DNA from: an uncultured Mobiluncus sp.
Lineage (GTDB): Bacteria; Actinomycetota; Actinomycetes; Actinomycetales; Actinomycetaceae
Assembly (NCBI RefSeq): GCF_943914685.1
Contig: NZ_CALUCZ010000004.1
Coordinates: 1-64,000 of the forward strand
Length of the DNA: 64,000 nucleotides
Reading direction: 5' to 3'
Every line of letters starts with the position of its first letter. Within the stretch, counting starts at the first letter, position 1. The notes beneath the pieces are model-generated. The model made no database searches. It was given only the letters and a program-made list of their open reading frames with translations, and was not told the origin of the DNA. Shown piece after piece: positions 51,348 through 60,807 of this stretch. The translations under genes and the position numbers were made by a program.

Positions 51348-53426
51348 CTAACGCTGCGGTTGGTCTGTCAGGAACTTGTGACACCCCTGAGCCAAGATGG
51401 CTGGGAACATGACCGCTGCTCCCGCCATACCCAGCAGGATTCCCGAATCGTTGAGCAACATTGCCACCACCATAGTGGTGCACCAAGCCGTAAATAAGGC
51501 TTTTTCAGCGTGATTCCAGGTGATTCCTTCGGGCTGAAGTTTGGCGCCAATACTGCCCCACAGCCAGCCGTAGTCACGCCGATAGGGGTTGCGCATATTG
51601 GCGAACAGCGGAGCCAGAATAATCGCCAAGGCCAAGAGAATAGCCAGAATGACGCCAATAATGAGCCATGCCGGCCAGCCGGCGTTCCAAACCATCGTCG
51701 ATTTGTTAATCAGTACCGGCAGCACCCGGCCCTGGGCGAGCGTATCGATAAAGTTGCCCAAATGGGTACGTTCCTCAGCGGGTCGCAACCAATCTAAATA
51801 AGCAAATGTGGCTGCAACAGCTACGGTTAATAAGACTATCATCGCAGATGATAGGATTGTTAAAGGCTTTCTGTTGAATTTTAAGAACAGGACGGCAAAG
51901 CCGGGAACCAGAGCCATCGTGCCACCGAAGTCGGCCCCGAGGCTGGGGGCTGCGTCCAGAATAATCACCGCGCCAGCCAGCACTACCAGCACTACCATCA
52001 GGGACTTTTCTGAGACATTTGGTTGTTTGCGTTCCTCCACCAGCCCGTAGGCAACCGTAGCCAAGGTGAGCGCCCCGGTGGCGAGCAACGCGAACATGAC
52101 ATTGTCGATACCGAAGAAACGCCCCCCGACCGTTGATTGCAGCCCCATGATGGAATCCAGTACCATCGGGGAACCAATTAAGGGGTCAAGTACCCCTACT
52201 ATCAGTGAAGATATGCTTATTATGAAGAGCGGACCAAGGAGGAAATTCAAGCCCAAGGCACTCCAGACAATCGCCGCTAGGGCGCTGAGGATTACCGGGA
52301 GCAGGCAACCCAACCAGAGGTAGCTGGCGGCAGCCACGTCTGTGTCGGCAGGTCCGAGTTCCCACCACGGCACCAAGTTCATGAGGTACGCCATGGCCGG
52401 AATGAGGGCGGCAAAAGTTGCGACCATTCGCCAAAATCCCAGCAAGGCCCGGGGCTGTTCCCAGTCCTCGCCCAGCCGTGGGTGAGTGCGGCGGTTCAGT
52501 GTCCATACTGCCGCAATCAACAACAAAGCCAGCCCCACCCCCAAGCCGGGAAGAAACCAAACCTGAACATTGCGAATCATCGCAGCCCGACGCGCTGCCG
52601 ACGCGAGAGACTCTACCGTGACCACATTTCCCGTAGTGATGGTCGAGCCTTGCACCCACGCTGGTTTCTGGGCTCCGACATAGTCCAAGATGGTGGCGGT
52701 CAGATCGGAGGTTTGTACCCATCCTGGTCGGTGGGTGGAAGCTGAGGTCGCGCCCCCATTGCCGAACTGGGGGCCGCGCGCCGCAAAAACCTGCAGTCTG
52801 GGATTTCCTGGTGGAACAATGGCTTTTTGCGGTGCAGATTTGTCAATTAGGTAAACATCAGATTCCTGATTTGTCGCAGGTTTATCATCAGCTATTGAGG
52901 CTACGATGGTATTCCAGCCCGAATCATCGCCGCGCTGCCAAGCGGCGCGAATAATTTGGGGCTGCAGGCGGCGGGGAAACACCCTCATATCGACCACGAC
53001 CACCGCTTCGGGAGACATGACCTGGCTGAGCAGGTCCGCAAAAACTTCCGGACTGGCGCCCCGGTAGCTGGAATCAGGAGAAAAGTTCAGGGAATCGGGA
53101 AGCTTGGTGTCCGGTGCGTCAGGGTGCACGAAACCCAAACCGGCCGCCGCTCCATCACCAAACAGGCGCAAGTGCGTACCGGAATCCAAGACCGCCCGGC
53201 CGAGGGTCCAACCTTTTTCACTTGAGCCCATCCGGTTTCCCGTCGCCAGCGTCCGAAAACCGGCAGCCGGAACAGTGGTGTTCGCTTTGGTGCGCACCAC
53301 CGAATTTGCGCGGGTGGAACTGTCCAGAAGTCCTCGTAAATCCGGGTCAGCCAAGGAATCGTCGTCCCAGCGCCATTGCGCCCCCAGCATAACTAGCAGT
53401 GGCGTGCGGCTCACCTGGGCAGCCAT
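51348..53426 (-). CDS. Large polytopic membrane protein, probably second half of a frameshifted product
   Basis: 692 residues from the only in-frame start (ATG 53426). Residues ~1-280 look like an extracytoplasmic alkaline-phosphatase-like domain (VVVVDMRVFPRRL, DLTATILDYVGAQ) although the ORF has no signal peptide or N-terminal helix. Residues ~285-690 hold about 10 helices (NVQVWFLPGLGVGLALLLIAA onward). This topology only makes sense with an N-terminal membrane anchor, which is exactly what the upstream ORF (53483-54085) provides. The two frames join at a CCCAAAA site, so one ~890-residue protein is likely, by programmed -1 frameshift or after a mutation. The frame stays open upstream to 53511. 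Confidence 0.7.
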   Translation of the reverse strand: MAAQVSRTPLLVMLGAQWRWDDDSLADPDLRGLLDSSTRANSVVRTKANTTVPAAGFRTLATGNRMGSSEKGWTLGRAVLDSGTHLRLFGDGAAAGLGFVHPDAPDTKLPDSLNFSPDSSYRGASPEVFADLLSQVMSPEAVVVVDMRVFPRRLQPQIIRAAWQRGDDSGWNTIVASIADDKPATNQESDVYLIDKSAPQKAIVPPGNPRLQVFAARGPQFGNGGATSASTHRPGWVQTSDLTATILDYVGAQKPAWVQGSTITTGNVVTVESLASAARRAAMIRNVQVWFLPGLGVGLALLLIAAVWTLNRRTHPRLGEDWEQPRALLGFWRMVATFAALIPAMAYLMNLVPWWELGPADTDVAAASYLWLGCLLPVILSALAAIVWSALGLNFLLGPLFIISISSLIVGVLDPLIGSPMVLDSIMGLQSTVGGRFFGIDNVMFALLATGALTLATVAYGLVEERKQPNVSEKSLMVVLVVLAGAVIILDAAPSLGADFGGTMALVPGFAVLFLKFNRKPLTILSSAMIVLLTVAVAATFAYLDWLRPAEERTHLGNFIDTLAQGRVLPVLINKSTMVWNAGWPAWLIIGVILAILLALAIILAPLFANMRNPYRRDYGWLWGSIGAKLQPEGITWNHAEKALFTAWCTTMVVAMLLNDSGILLGMAGAAVMFPAILAQGCHKFLTDQPQR

Positions 53427-53435
53427 ACTGACCGG

Positions 53436-53495
53436 ACCGGAGGCACCACCCAGACTGGAGACCGATGAAGACGCTCCGGTGGCTACGCTTTTGGG
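53436..53495 (-). promoter_or_regulatory. Candidate -1 ribosomal frameshift site
   Basis: Heptamer C-CCA-AAA (53495-53489) lies one codon before the TAG of the upstream ORF. An 8-nt spacer follows, then a 7-bp perfect stem ACCGGAG (53480-53474) with CTCCGGT (53442-53436), loop 31 nt. Slipping by -1 yields AGC GTA GCC ... and leads into the 692-residue ORF in frame. Confidence 0.5.
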
Positions 53496-54085
53496 ACCGC
53501 GACCTCGTGAACCGGGTCAACTGGCGAGCCCTTAGAGGTAGGGCCCATAGCTACGGGAGGCGCCCCGGCGGGGGCTTCTGAAGCGGTCGGCTCTTGGGGA
53601 GCGCCAGGAACTTCAAAAGTCTTGACGACAGTCGAAGAATTCGTCTCATTGGCCGAGGAAGGCTCTGGATTGGCTTGCCCTGAGGCCGGAGACTCATTGA
53701 CCGTCGCCTCGGGAGTATTCTCAGTCTTCGTCTGCGTATTAGTTTCTGTGGGGGTTGCGCCTGTCTTAGGTTTAATCGCCTCCGAGGTACGGCGTCCCGC
53801 CTCGCTGAGAGAGCCCACATCCAAACCAGCAATCATGTGATGCTCGAACGGATCCCAGTGCATTTCTTGGGAAGGATCCCAGGGCTTGGTGTCAAAAGTA
53901 TTGGTTGAGCTCATCGCCCCGGCAATTAGACCCATGCTGACAATAATTGCGGTCAAACCAGCGACCAGGTAACGCGTAGTGGGAAGCGGCTTATAAGAAC
54001 GCTTAATCGGTTTACGCGTACCGTTGCCTGTCCACCCCGGCGTCGGTCGCGAGGGCGTAGCAGGAGGCTTGACTTTTGTCTGCAT
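53483..54085 (-). CDS. Membrane anchor with Pro/Thr/Glu-rich tail (first half of frameshifted protein)
   Basis: 200 residues from ATG 54085. A basic N-terminus, one membrane helix (about 41-62, LVAGLTAIIVSMGLIAGAM), then an extracytoplasmic, low-complexity Thr/Pro/Glu/Ser-rich region that ends AVPKA at TAG 53483. No enzymatic motif. On its own it would be a membrane stump; fused in the -1 frame to the downstream ORF it gives that protein its anchor and linker. ATG 54085 lies 7 nt after TATGAT (54098-54093), so the mRNA is probably leaderless. Confidence 0.7.
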   Translation of the reverse strand: MQTKVKPPATPSRPTPGWTGNGTRKPIKRSYKPLPTTRYLVAGLTAIIVSMGLIAGAMSSTNTFDTKPWDPSQEMHWDPFEHHMIAGLDVGSLSEAGRRTSEAIKPKTGATPTETNTQTKTENTPEATVNESPASGQANPEPSSANETNSSTVVKTFEVPGAPQEPTASEAPAGAPPVAMGPTSKGSPVDPVHEVAVPKA

Positions 54086-54154
54086 GATTAAAATCATACC
54101 GATTTTTGTCGAAATTGCGCTGCTTCGCGATAATTATTTTGAGGAGTACCGTCT

Positions 54155-55165
54155 ATGAACACTGCAGTAACAAACCCGACACCATCGATTTCGACTGGAA
54201 CATCACTTCCCGGACCGGAGGTGAGAGGTCCCTTGCGAGTTTCCTTCCTGGGACCTTTCGGGACATTTAGCGAGCAAGCGACCCGAGAAATCACCCCCCG
54301 CGCCGCCACCTTGATACCCGCGGCCGGAGTCGAATCCGCCCTGCACCTAGTTCGTACCGGCGAGGCCGATCGGGCGGTGGTACCTATTGAGAACTCCGTT
54401 GAGGGCGGCGTTAACGCTACTTTGGACGCTTTAGCTCACGGCCAGCCCTTGACGATTGTGGGTGAAGTTTTAGTACCGATTGCCTTTGCGCTGATGGTCC
54501 GGGCGGACTCCGGGCTTGAGTTGGGTCAGATTAAAAGGATTGGCACTCATCCGCACGCTTGGGCACAAACTCGCTGTTGGGTGGAACAGCATATCGGCGA
54601 GGTGACTCATATCCCGACCACTTCTACTGCCGCGGCAGCCAAACTGCTGATGGAGGACGACTCGTGCGGCTATGAAGCGGCGCTTTGCTCCGCAGTGTCC
54701 GCCGCTGCCTATGGCGGAAAAACTCTCGCAGAGGGGATTGCCGATGACGACAGCGCCCAAACCCGATTTGTCCTGGTTTCCCCTCCCGGAGCCATTCCTC
54801 CCCCTACCGGAGCGGACAAAACCACAGTTCAGGTGACGTTACCGGATAATGAATCCGGCGCCCTGCTGACCATGCTGGAGCAGTTTTCGGCTCGGGGAGT
54901 CAACCTTTCGCGCATCGAATCCCGACCGGTCGGAGGACACTTTGACCGCTACGCCTTTTCTATTGATTTAGAGGGTCATATTTTTGAAGAACGTGTCAAA
55001 GATGCGTTGATGGGGCTGCACCGAACTTGCCCGGAAGTGCGGTTTTTAGGCTCCTACCCGCGGGCGGATCGGATGCGCACCCAGATTGTGCGGGGGACGG
55101 CGAATCTGGATTTCGCCACGGCACAAGCGTGGATGGAACAGGTTGTCTCCGGCCGCGCGGTGTGA
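54155..55165 (+). CDS. pheA: Prephenate dehydratase
   Basis: 336 residues. Catalytic domain with FLGPFGTFSEQA, VVPIENSVEGGVNATLDAL, TSTAAAAKLL and SAQTRFVLVSPP (TRF motif), then an ACT domain (VQVTLPDNESGALLTMLEQF and LSRIESRPVGG, the ESRP phenylalanine site). It converts prephenate to phenylpyruvate (EC 4.2.1.51) and should be feedback-inhibited by Phe. ATG 54155 has GAGGAGT. The first ~25 residues are a non-conserved extension. serS follows 57 bp downstream. Confidence 0.95.
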   Translation: MNTAVTNPTPSISTGTSLPGPEVRGPLRVSFLGPFGTFSEQATREITPRAATLIPAAGVESALHLVRTGEADRAVVPIENSVEGGVNATLDALAHGQPLTIVGEVLVPIAFALMVRADSGLELGQIKRIGTHPHAWAQTRCWVEQHIGEVTHIPTTSTAAAAKLLMEDDSCGYEAALCSAVSAAAYGGKTLAEGIADDDSAQTRFVLVSPPGAIPPPTGADKTTVQVTLPDNESGALLTMLEQFSARGVNLSRIESRPVGGHFDRYAFSIDLEGHIFEERVKDALMGLHRTCPEVRFLGSYPRADRMRTQIVRGTANLDFATAQAWMEQVVSGRAV

Positions 55166-55222
55166 GGTTGCTATCGAGCCGCGCTATCTAAAGATGAGGC
55201 GCAAAACGGTTATGCTTGATAC

Positions 55223-56512
55223 ATGATTGATTTGCGTGCAATGAAAGACAATCCGGAACCGATGCGAGCCTCTCAGGTGGCTCGCGGTAACGACCCCGCA
55301 ACTGTAGACCAGGCCTTAGCCGCCGATGAACGCCGTCGGGCGGCGCTGACCGCTTTTGAAACCGCGCGTGCCGAGCAAAAGGCCTTTTCAAAGACTATCG
55401 GCAGTGCCTCGAAGGAGGAGCGCCCCGCCCTGCTGGAGCAGGCCAAGAAACTGAGCGAAACAGTCAAGGCTTTAGAAGTTACGTCTAATCAGGCCGCGGA
55501 GGAAGCCAAGCAGGCCGCGATGGTGCTGGAAAACCTGATTTTGGACGGGGTGCCTTCCGGCGGTGAAGACGATTACGAGGTGCTGGGTCAGGAGGGCGTG
55601 GCGATTCGTGACTTTGCGGCGGAAGGTTTCACACCCAAAGATCATCTCGACCTGGGGGTCGGTTTGGACGCCATCGACACTGACCGAGGTGCGAAAGTTT
55701 CGGGGGCACGGTTCTATTATCTGAAAGGCGTAGGTGCCCGCCTCGAACTCGCTATCCTCAACGCTGCCTTTGACACCGCCATGGCTCACGGGTTCACCCC
55801 GATGATTACGCCGTGCATGGTGTCGCCTGAGACTATGAGCGGGACGGGATTTTTGGGCGAGCACTCGGACGAGATTTATTATCTGCCTGCCGACGACCTG
55901 TACCTCACCGGCACCTCGGAGGTTGCTTTGGCTGGCTATCATACGGGGGAAATCATTGACCTTTCCGCCGGCCCCAAGCGCTATACCGGCTGGTCGGCTT
56001 GTTTTAGGCGCGAGGCGGGTTCCTACGGTAAGGATACGCGCGGCATTATTCGCGTCCACCAGTTCCACAAGGTAGAGATGTTTTCCTATTGCAAACCCGA
56101 AGATGCGCTGGAGGAGCATCAAAAGCTGCTCAATATGGAGCGCGAAATGCTCGCCAAGGTGGAGTTGCCTTATCGGGTCATCAATACCGCGGCCGGGGAC
56201 CTCGGTTCCAGCGCAGCGCAAAAGTTTGACTGCGAAGCCTGGCTTCCCACCCAGAAACGCTTTATGGAGGTGACCTCCACTTCAAACTGCACGACTTTCC
56301 AGGCGCGACGCCTGGGGATTCGCTACCGTGACGCGGAGGGAAAACCGCAGGTCTGCGCCACTTTGAACGGGACGTTAGGAACTACGCGCTGGATTGTGGC
56401 TATTTTAGAAAATCACCAGCAGGCCGATGGCTCGGTGCGGGTCCCCGCCGGTTTGCGTCCCTATCTGGGCGGGTTGGAAGTTCTGGAACCAGTTAGTCAA
56501 CCAGGTAAATAA
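55223..56512 (+). CDS. serS: Seryl-tRNA synthetase
   Basis: 429 residues. An N-terminal coiled-coil arm (about 30-100; RARAEQKAFSK-like heptads) binds the long variable arm of tRNA-Ser; the class II core has motif 2 ACFRREAGSYGKDTRGI and motif 3 NGTLGTTRWIVAILENHQ (EC 6.1.1.11). ATG 55223 lies 6 nt after TATGCT (55211-55216); no SD, so leaderless. Three tRNA-Ser genes are in this window. Confidence 0.97.
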   Translation: MIDLRAMKDNPEPMRASQVARGNDPATVDQALAADERRRAALTAFETARAEQKAFSKTIGSASKEERPALLEQAKKLSETVKALEVTSNQAAEEAKQAAMVLENLILDGVPSGGEDDYEVLGQEGVAIRDFAAEGFTPKDHLDLGVGLDAIDTDRGAKVSGARFYYLKGVGARLELAILNAAFDTAMAHGFTPMITPCMVSPETMSGTGFLGEHSDEIYYLPADDLYLTGTSEVALAGYHTGEIIDLSAGPKRYTGWSACFRREAGSYGKDTRGIIRVHQFHKVEMFSYCKPEDALEEHQKLLNMEREMLAKVELPYRVINTAAGDLGSSAAQKFDCEAWLPTQKRFMEVTSTSNCTTFQARRLGIRYRDAEGKPQVCATLNGTLGTTRWIVAILENHQQADGSVRVPAGLRPYLGGLEVLEPVSQPGK

Positions 56513-56559
56513 CTTTAGTCGCTTTTCATCAGGGTATTAACCCGATAACGGAGGTTTTT

Positions 56560-57429
56560 TTGGGCGAGTACACCGAACAAGTCACGCGCCACGCCATCGC
56601 GTTGGGCCTGATGGGCTTGCCCGATAATCCTCGTGATGTGTTAGTCTCCCTGGACATTGACGGCACCATAGTCACTCCTGAGCAGCAGATTTATCCCGCC
56701 GTAAAGGAATATGCCGATCGGCTCCGTATTGGTGGGGTGCATATCTGCATCACCACGGGACGTTCCGTCCCGGCTACCCTGCCGGTGGTAAAAGGGCTGG
56801 AGCTGGAGAGTGCCTGGATTGCCAGCGCCAATGGCTCCCTGGTCGGTCATTTTACCCAAGCCGACGGTTACGCCCTGACGAATCAATACACTTTCGCCCC
56901 TCGTCCCATCGTGTCTCGCGTGCTCCAGGTTCTTCCCGAAGCTTGCATTGGGGTCGAGGACAATCCCCTCGGTTTCCGGGTTTCTAAGCCTTTCCCGCCC
57001 GGAGAATTGCGCGAAACTCTGGAGGTTCAAGACCTCGATACACTCTTGGCAACCCCAGTTTCCCGAGTGGTCATTCGTGAACCCCAGTTAAATAACGAGG
57101 AATTTCATCGTGCGGTCAAACGCATCGATTTTACCGGGGTGGAACACGCCATCGGGTGGCGTTCCTGGCTGGACATCAACCCTCCGGGAACTTCAAAAGG
57201 GCACGGGCTTGCCACTGTTTGTGAGAATCTGGGGGTTGACCTGGGTCACACGATTGCCATTGGAGACGGTGGCAATGATATTCCCCTGCTGCGGACTGCC
57301 GGTTACGGGGTTGCCATGGGAAATGCCCGCCCCGAAGTCAAGGCAGCCGCTGACGCCACTACCCTACCGGACACGCAGCAGGGCGCGGGTGCGGTCTTGG
57401 AAGCTCTGACCCAAGTAATGGGACTTTAA
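56560..57429 (+). CDS. HAD superfamily Cof-type hydrolase
   Basis: 289 residues. Motif I LVSLDIDGTIVTPEQ, motif II CITTGRSVPA, motif III Lys in GTSKGHGLATV, motif IV AIGDGGNDIPLLRTAGYGVAMGNA. This is the Cof/IIB group that dephosphorylates sugar phosphates or FMN-type compounds. The start TTG 56560 follows GGAGG. It follows serS by 47 bp and may be cotranscribed. Confidence 0.87.
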   Translation: MGEYTEQVTRHAIALGLMGLPDNPRDVLVSLDIDGTIVTPEQQIYPAVKEYADRLRIGGVHICITTGRSVPATLPVVKGLELESAWIASANGSLVGHFTQADGYALTNQYTFAPRPIVSRVLQVLPEACIGVEDNPLGFRVSKPFPPGELRETLEVQDLDTLLATPVSRVVIREPQLNNEEFHRAVKRIDFTGVEHAIGWRSWLDINPPGTSKGHGLATVCENLGVDLGHTIAIGDGGNDIPLLRTAGYGVAMGNARPEVKAAADATTLPDTQQGAGAVLEALTQVMGL

Positions 57430-57441
57430 GATATCCGAGCT

Positions 57442-57460
57442 GCCTCTCTCGGTGAGAGGC
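57442..57460. terminator. Weak hairpin after Cof-type gene
   Basis: GCCTCTC-TCGGT-GAGAGGC; no T-tract follows, so termination is uncertain. Confidence 0.4.
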
Positions 57461-57605
57461 TACCCAGCAAAATCCTGCCAGCCGAACTGAAATCTTACTC
57501 TCTGCACTAATTTCATAAGTGTTGTTAATTCAACTGAAATCGCAGAAAACTTAGGAAACAGCGGGTAAAATTTTTGTATCGGAGGCTCGTAAGGATGGGG
57601 CGATA

Positions 57606-58934
57606 ATGCCAAGATTCGATTCCACAGAACATGTTCGCTGGCTCGGCAATCACATGCAAACGGTGCTGGAGTACGGACAGCATGCTTATATTCATGGCGG
57701 TTTTGGATACATTCGTAGCGACGGCAGCGTTGATGCGGCAAAACCTGTGGAGCTGGACTTGACGGCTCGCTCAACCTACATTTATGCCATCGCATCGTTA
57801 TTGGGAATCCCCGGATCTTTGCGACGATGTGAACACGGAGTCCAAGCCATCAGGAATGCATTCAAAGATTCTGATTATGACGGCTGGTTTTCTTTGATAG
57901 AGCCGATTCAAGAACGCCAAAAATTAGCAAACACGCCTGGTATTCCTGCGGGTATGGAGGGGAGCCGGAAAACCTCCCGAACCATGTCCTATCTGTTAGA
58001 AGCAGCTGCCGCAGCCTCGTTAACCCATGTCAACAGCGCTAAAAACCTTCTCGAACAAGCTATTGATGTCGAAGAGAAATACTTTTGGGATGAAGAAATT
58101 GGCCGTGTAAACGAAAACTTCGAACGGGATTTTTCAGAGATGGAAAGCTATCACGGCATGAGCTCAAACCTGCACGCCGTGTCGGCTTTCTTGACCGTAG
58201 CTGATGCCACTCAAGACAAAAAGTGGATTGAACGAGCCGCGCGAATTGTTTCTTTTGCCATGGAACAAGCCAGAAACAACAATTGGCGAGTTCCAGAACA
58301 CTTCGATGGAAATTGGAACCTGGACCGAAACTACAATGTCGGCACCCCCGCTGACCCACGCCGACCCTATGGAATCAATGTCGGACACAATTTTGGCTGG
58401 TCACGGAAGATTATCCAAGTAGCTGCCGCTTTACAAAACAATGGTCTCGAACCCCCGAAAGATTATTTGCAGGTGGCGCGAGAGATTTTTGATCGGACAG
58501 CCGCGGATTCATGGTGCAAAGACGGCCACAGCGGTATTTTCTTTACCGTGGACTATCAAGGTAAACCTTTGATGCGTCAACGGTTTACCTGGGTCCTTAC
58601 GGAAGCTATCCAGTCACTAGTATCCCTGGCTTTTGCGTTGCGCGAACAGGGCGCCACTGTAGAAGAATTAGAGCCCTACTTCGAACTTTACTACCGATGG
58701 TGGGACTTCTTGGAGGCACATGTCATCCAAGCTGATGGCTATTGGGTCGGCGAGCTCAACGCAAACAACCTACCAGATGACACCGTATGGCCAGGAGCTC
58801 CCGATATTTATCATTCAGTGAGAGCATTGTTGGCACCGCGTCTACCCAATGCCCTTTCCGCACCCGCCGCGATTGCACAAGGTTACCTGGATCACCCTCT
58901 TAGTGCTGAATACCACGAAGCACTGTGGGTATAG
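57606..58934 (+). CDS. AGE family epimerase/isomerase
   Basis: 442 residues, an (alpha/alpha)6 barrel. Signatures of the N-acylglucosamine 2-epimerase family are ELDLTARSTYIYAIAS, YHGMSSNLHAVSAFLTVADA, RPYGINVGHNFGWSRKII and MRQRFTWVLTEAIQSLVSLA. The catalytic His residues of YihS/AGE enzymes are represented in NLHAV and GHNF. It probably isomerises an aldose/ketose such as sulfoquinovose, mannose or glucose; which is not decidable by eye. ATG 57606 has AAGGATGGGG; -10 TAAAAT is about 40 bp upstream. Confidence 0.85.
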   Translation: MPRFDSTEHVRWLGNHMQTVLEYGQHAYIHGGFGYIRSDGSVDAAKPVELDLTARSTYIYAIASLLGIPGSLRRCEHGVQAIRNAFKDSDYDGWFSLIEPIQERQKLANTPGIPAGMEGSRKTSRTMSYLLEAAAAASLTHVNSAKNLLEQAIDVEEKYFWDEEIGRVNENFERDFSEMESYHGMSSNLHAVSAFLTVADATQDKKWIERAARIVSFAMEQARNNNWRVPEHFDGNWNLDRNYNVGTPADPRRPYGINVGHNFGWSRKIIQVAAALQNNGLEPPKDYLQVAREIFDRTAADSWCKDGHSGIFFTVDYQGKPLMRQRFTWVLTEAIQSLVSLAFALREQGATVEELEPYFELYYRWWDFLEAHVIQADGYWVGELNANNLPDDTVWPGAPDIYHSVRALLAPRLPNALSAPAAIAQGYLDHPLSAEYHEALWV

Positions 58935-59056
58935 CCGCTACCGTTTTCTGTGGCAGAGGCAACACGAATTCTGGAACGAGGCGTTAGTTATCATAGACTG
59001 GGCACTTCAGTTCCGTCTTACTATCTTCATCATGTCAACCGTGTCAATTAATAGAA

Positions 59057-60478
59057 TCAAATATCGTCATACGAACTGACCCGGTGCAATCGGATAGAGT
59101 TGGTGCTTCCCCTTTGCCCTGGAGGAAGACCTCCGACGAACACCGCCACCTCGTCTGGTTGAACGATACCGCGTTCCAGCAAAATATCTTCCGCATCATG
59201 AATCATTGGATAAAGTCGCTGCGCCATTTTAATGGGATAGGTTTGAATTCCCCATTCCAAAGCCAATTGGCGCCGGACTTGCTCGTGATAACAGAACACA
59301 TACAGAGGTATCGTGGACCGCAATCGAGCCAGCCGGTGAGCGGTAGCTCCGGAATTAGTGAAGGCCGCCACGAATCTAGAATTGGTTGACTTTGCAATTA
59401 AAATTGCATGACGTGCGATGATGGATTCCCAATCAAGGTCGCCATCCTTGAGTTTCGCAAAGTGGCGCGTGCCTAGTTCTTCAGCTGCTTCGATAATTTT
59501 CGCCATAGTTTCCACGGCTTGAATCGGATAGCTGCCCACAGCTGTTTCTCCGGAAAGCATTACCGCACTAGCGCCATCCCACACCGCATTGGCACAGTCT
59601 GAGGCTTCTGCCCTGGTGGGACGAGCATTGTAGATCATGGATTCCAGCACCTGGGTAGCTACGATGACAGGTTTCGCCTCTGCACGACACAATTCAATCG
59701 CTCTCTTTTGTACGGTGGGGACTTCCTCCAGCGGCATCTCCACCCCAAGGTCACCGCGAGCCACCATAACGGCATCAAAGGCATGAATAATTTCCTGCAA
59801 ATTGTCCACAGCCTGGGGTTTTTCTATCTTGGCGATAACCGGAAGGTGATGTCCGACTTCATCCATGACCTTATGCAGGTCATCCAGGTCAGCCGCTCGA
59901 CGCACAAAAGACAAGGCAATGTAGTCAACGTCCCGCGTCAGCGCCCAGCGTAAATCATCTTCATCTTTTTCAGAAAGAGCGGGTACCGATACGGCCACGC
60001 CCGGCAAGTTCAATCCTTTATGATCCGATACTTCTCCCGGAACTTCAACTTTCGTCACCACGTCCTCGCCCTCGACACGAGTCACCCGTACCTGAACGTT
60101 GCCGTCGTCAATCAGCAGCACATCGCCGGGATGGCAGTCTCCTGGCAATCCTTTGAACGTAGTTGAAACAATGCTGGAGTCCCCCGGTACGTCACGGGTG
60201 GTGATGGTGAAATCCTGACCCAAAATGAGGCTTTCAACACCATTTGTGAACGTACCCAAACGAATTTTGGGACCCTGCAGGTCAACTAGGACAGCCACGG
60301 GGTATTCAAATTCTTTCTCAACTTGGCGCACCAGAGCGATTTGCTCATCCGCCTCAGCTTGGGTGCCATGGGAACGGTTGATGCGCACCACATTCATCCC
60401 GGCTTTCATCAACGAACGAATCTTGTCCTCTGAGTTGGTGGCTGGGCCGAGGGTACAGACTATTTTGGAACGACGCAT
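59057..60478 (-). CDS. pyk: Pyruvate kinase
   Basis: 473 residues, normal for type II. MRRSKIVCTLGPATNSEDKI, MNVVRINRSHG, VLVDLQGPKIRLG, IAKIEKPQAV (active-site Lys/Glu), MVARGDLGVEMPLEEV and MLSGETAVGSYP. It makes pyruvate and ATP from PEP and ADP (EC 2.7.1.40). ATG 60478 lies 6 nt after TAGTGT (60490-60485), the leaderless pattern. Confidence 0.97.
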   Translation of the reverse strand: MRRSKIVCTLGPATNSEDKIRSLMKAGMNVVRINRSHGTQAEADEQIALVRQVEKEFEYPVAVLVDLQGPKIRLGTFTNGVESLILGQDFTITTRDVPGDSSIVSTTFKGLPGDCHPGDVLLIDDGNVQVRVTRVEGEDVVTKVEVPGEVSDHKGLNLPGVAVSVPALSEKDEDDLRWALTRDVDYIALSFVRRAADLDDLHKVMDEVGHHLPVIAKIEKPQAVDNLQEIIHAFDAVMVARGDLGVEMPLEEVPTVQKRAIELCRAEAKPVIVATQVLESMIYNARPTRAEASDCANAVWDGASAVMLSGETAVGSYPIQAVETMAKIIEAAEELGTRHFAKLKDGDLDWESIIARHAILIAKSTNSRFVAAFTNSGATAHRLARLRSTIPLYVFCYHEQVRRQLALEWGIQTYPIKMAQRLYPMIHDAEDILLERGIVQPDEVAVFVGGLPPGQRGSTNSIRLHRVSSYDDI

Positions 60479-60596
60479 AGTTCAACACTATCTCGAATAA
60501 CCGGTGAAACTGAAGGAATTATCAAGATGCGATAGAGCTGAGTCGAGCGGATATCGCACGATAAAGAGAATGGGGACGTGCCAGCACAAATGAAAA

Positions 60597-60625
60597 ATCC
60601 CGCGCCACCCCAGGTGACGCGGGTT
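60597..60625 (-). terminator. Terminator of tRNA-Ser (GCT)
   Basis: On the minus strand the hairpin CCCGCGTCACC/GGTGGCGCGGG is followed by ATTTTTC, directly downstream of the tRNA. Confidence 0.8.
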
Positions 60626-60628
60626 TGG

Positions 60629-60714
60629 CGGAGACGACAGGATTTGAACCTGCGAGGGGCAAGGCCCCTAACACCTTAGCAGGGTGCCGCTTTCGGCCGC
60701 TCAGCCACGTCTCC
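60629..60714 (-). tRNA. tRNA-Ser (GCT)
   Basis: 86 nt, class II. Acceptor GGAGACG/CGTCTCC, anticodon loop CTGCTAA (GCT), long variable arm AGGGGCCTTGCCCCT, T-arm GCAGGTTCAAATCCTGT. No encoded CCA. Confidence 0.94.
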
Positions 60715-60807
60715 AAGGGTTTTAACTCTAGCGAAATTCCCCCAAATTTTCCAAAAGTCGGCGTCTCGGCTTTCACCTGCTAGAATCGGTATCGCGCTTT
60801 TCGCGCT

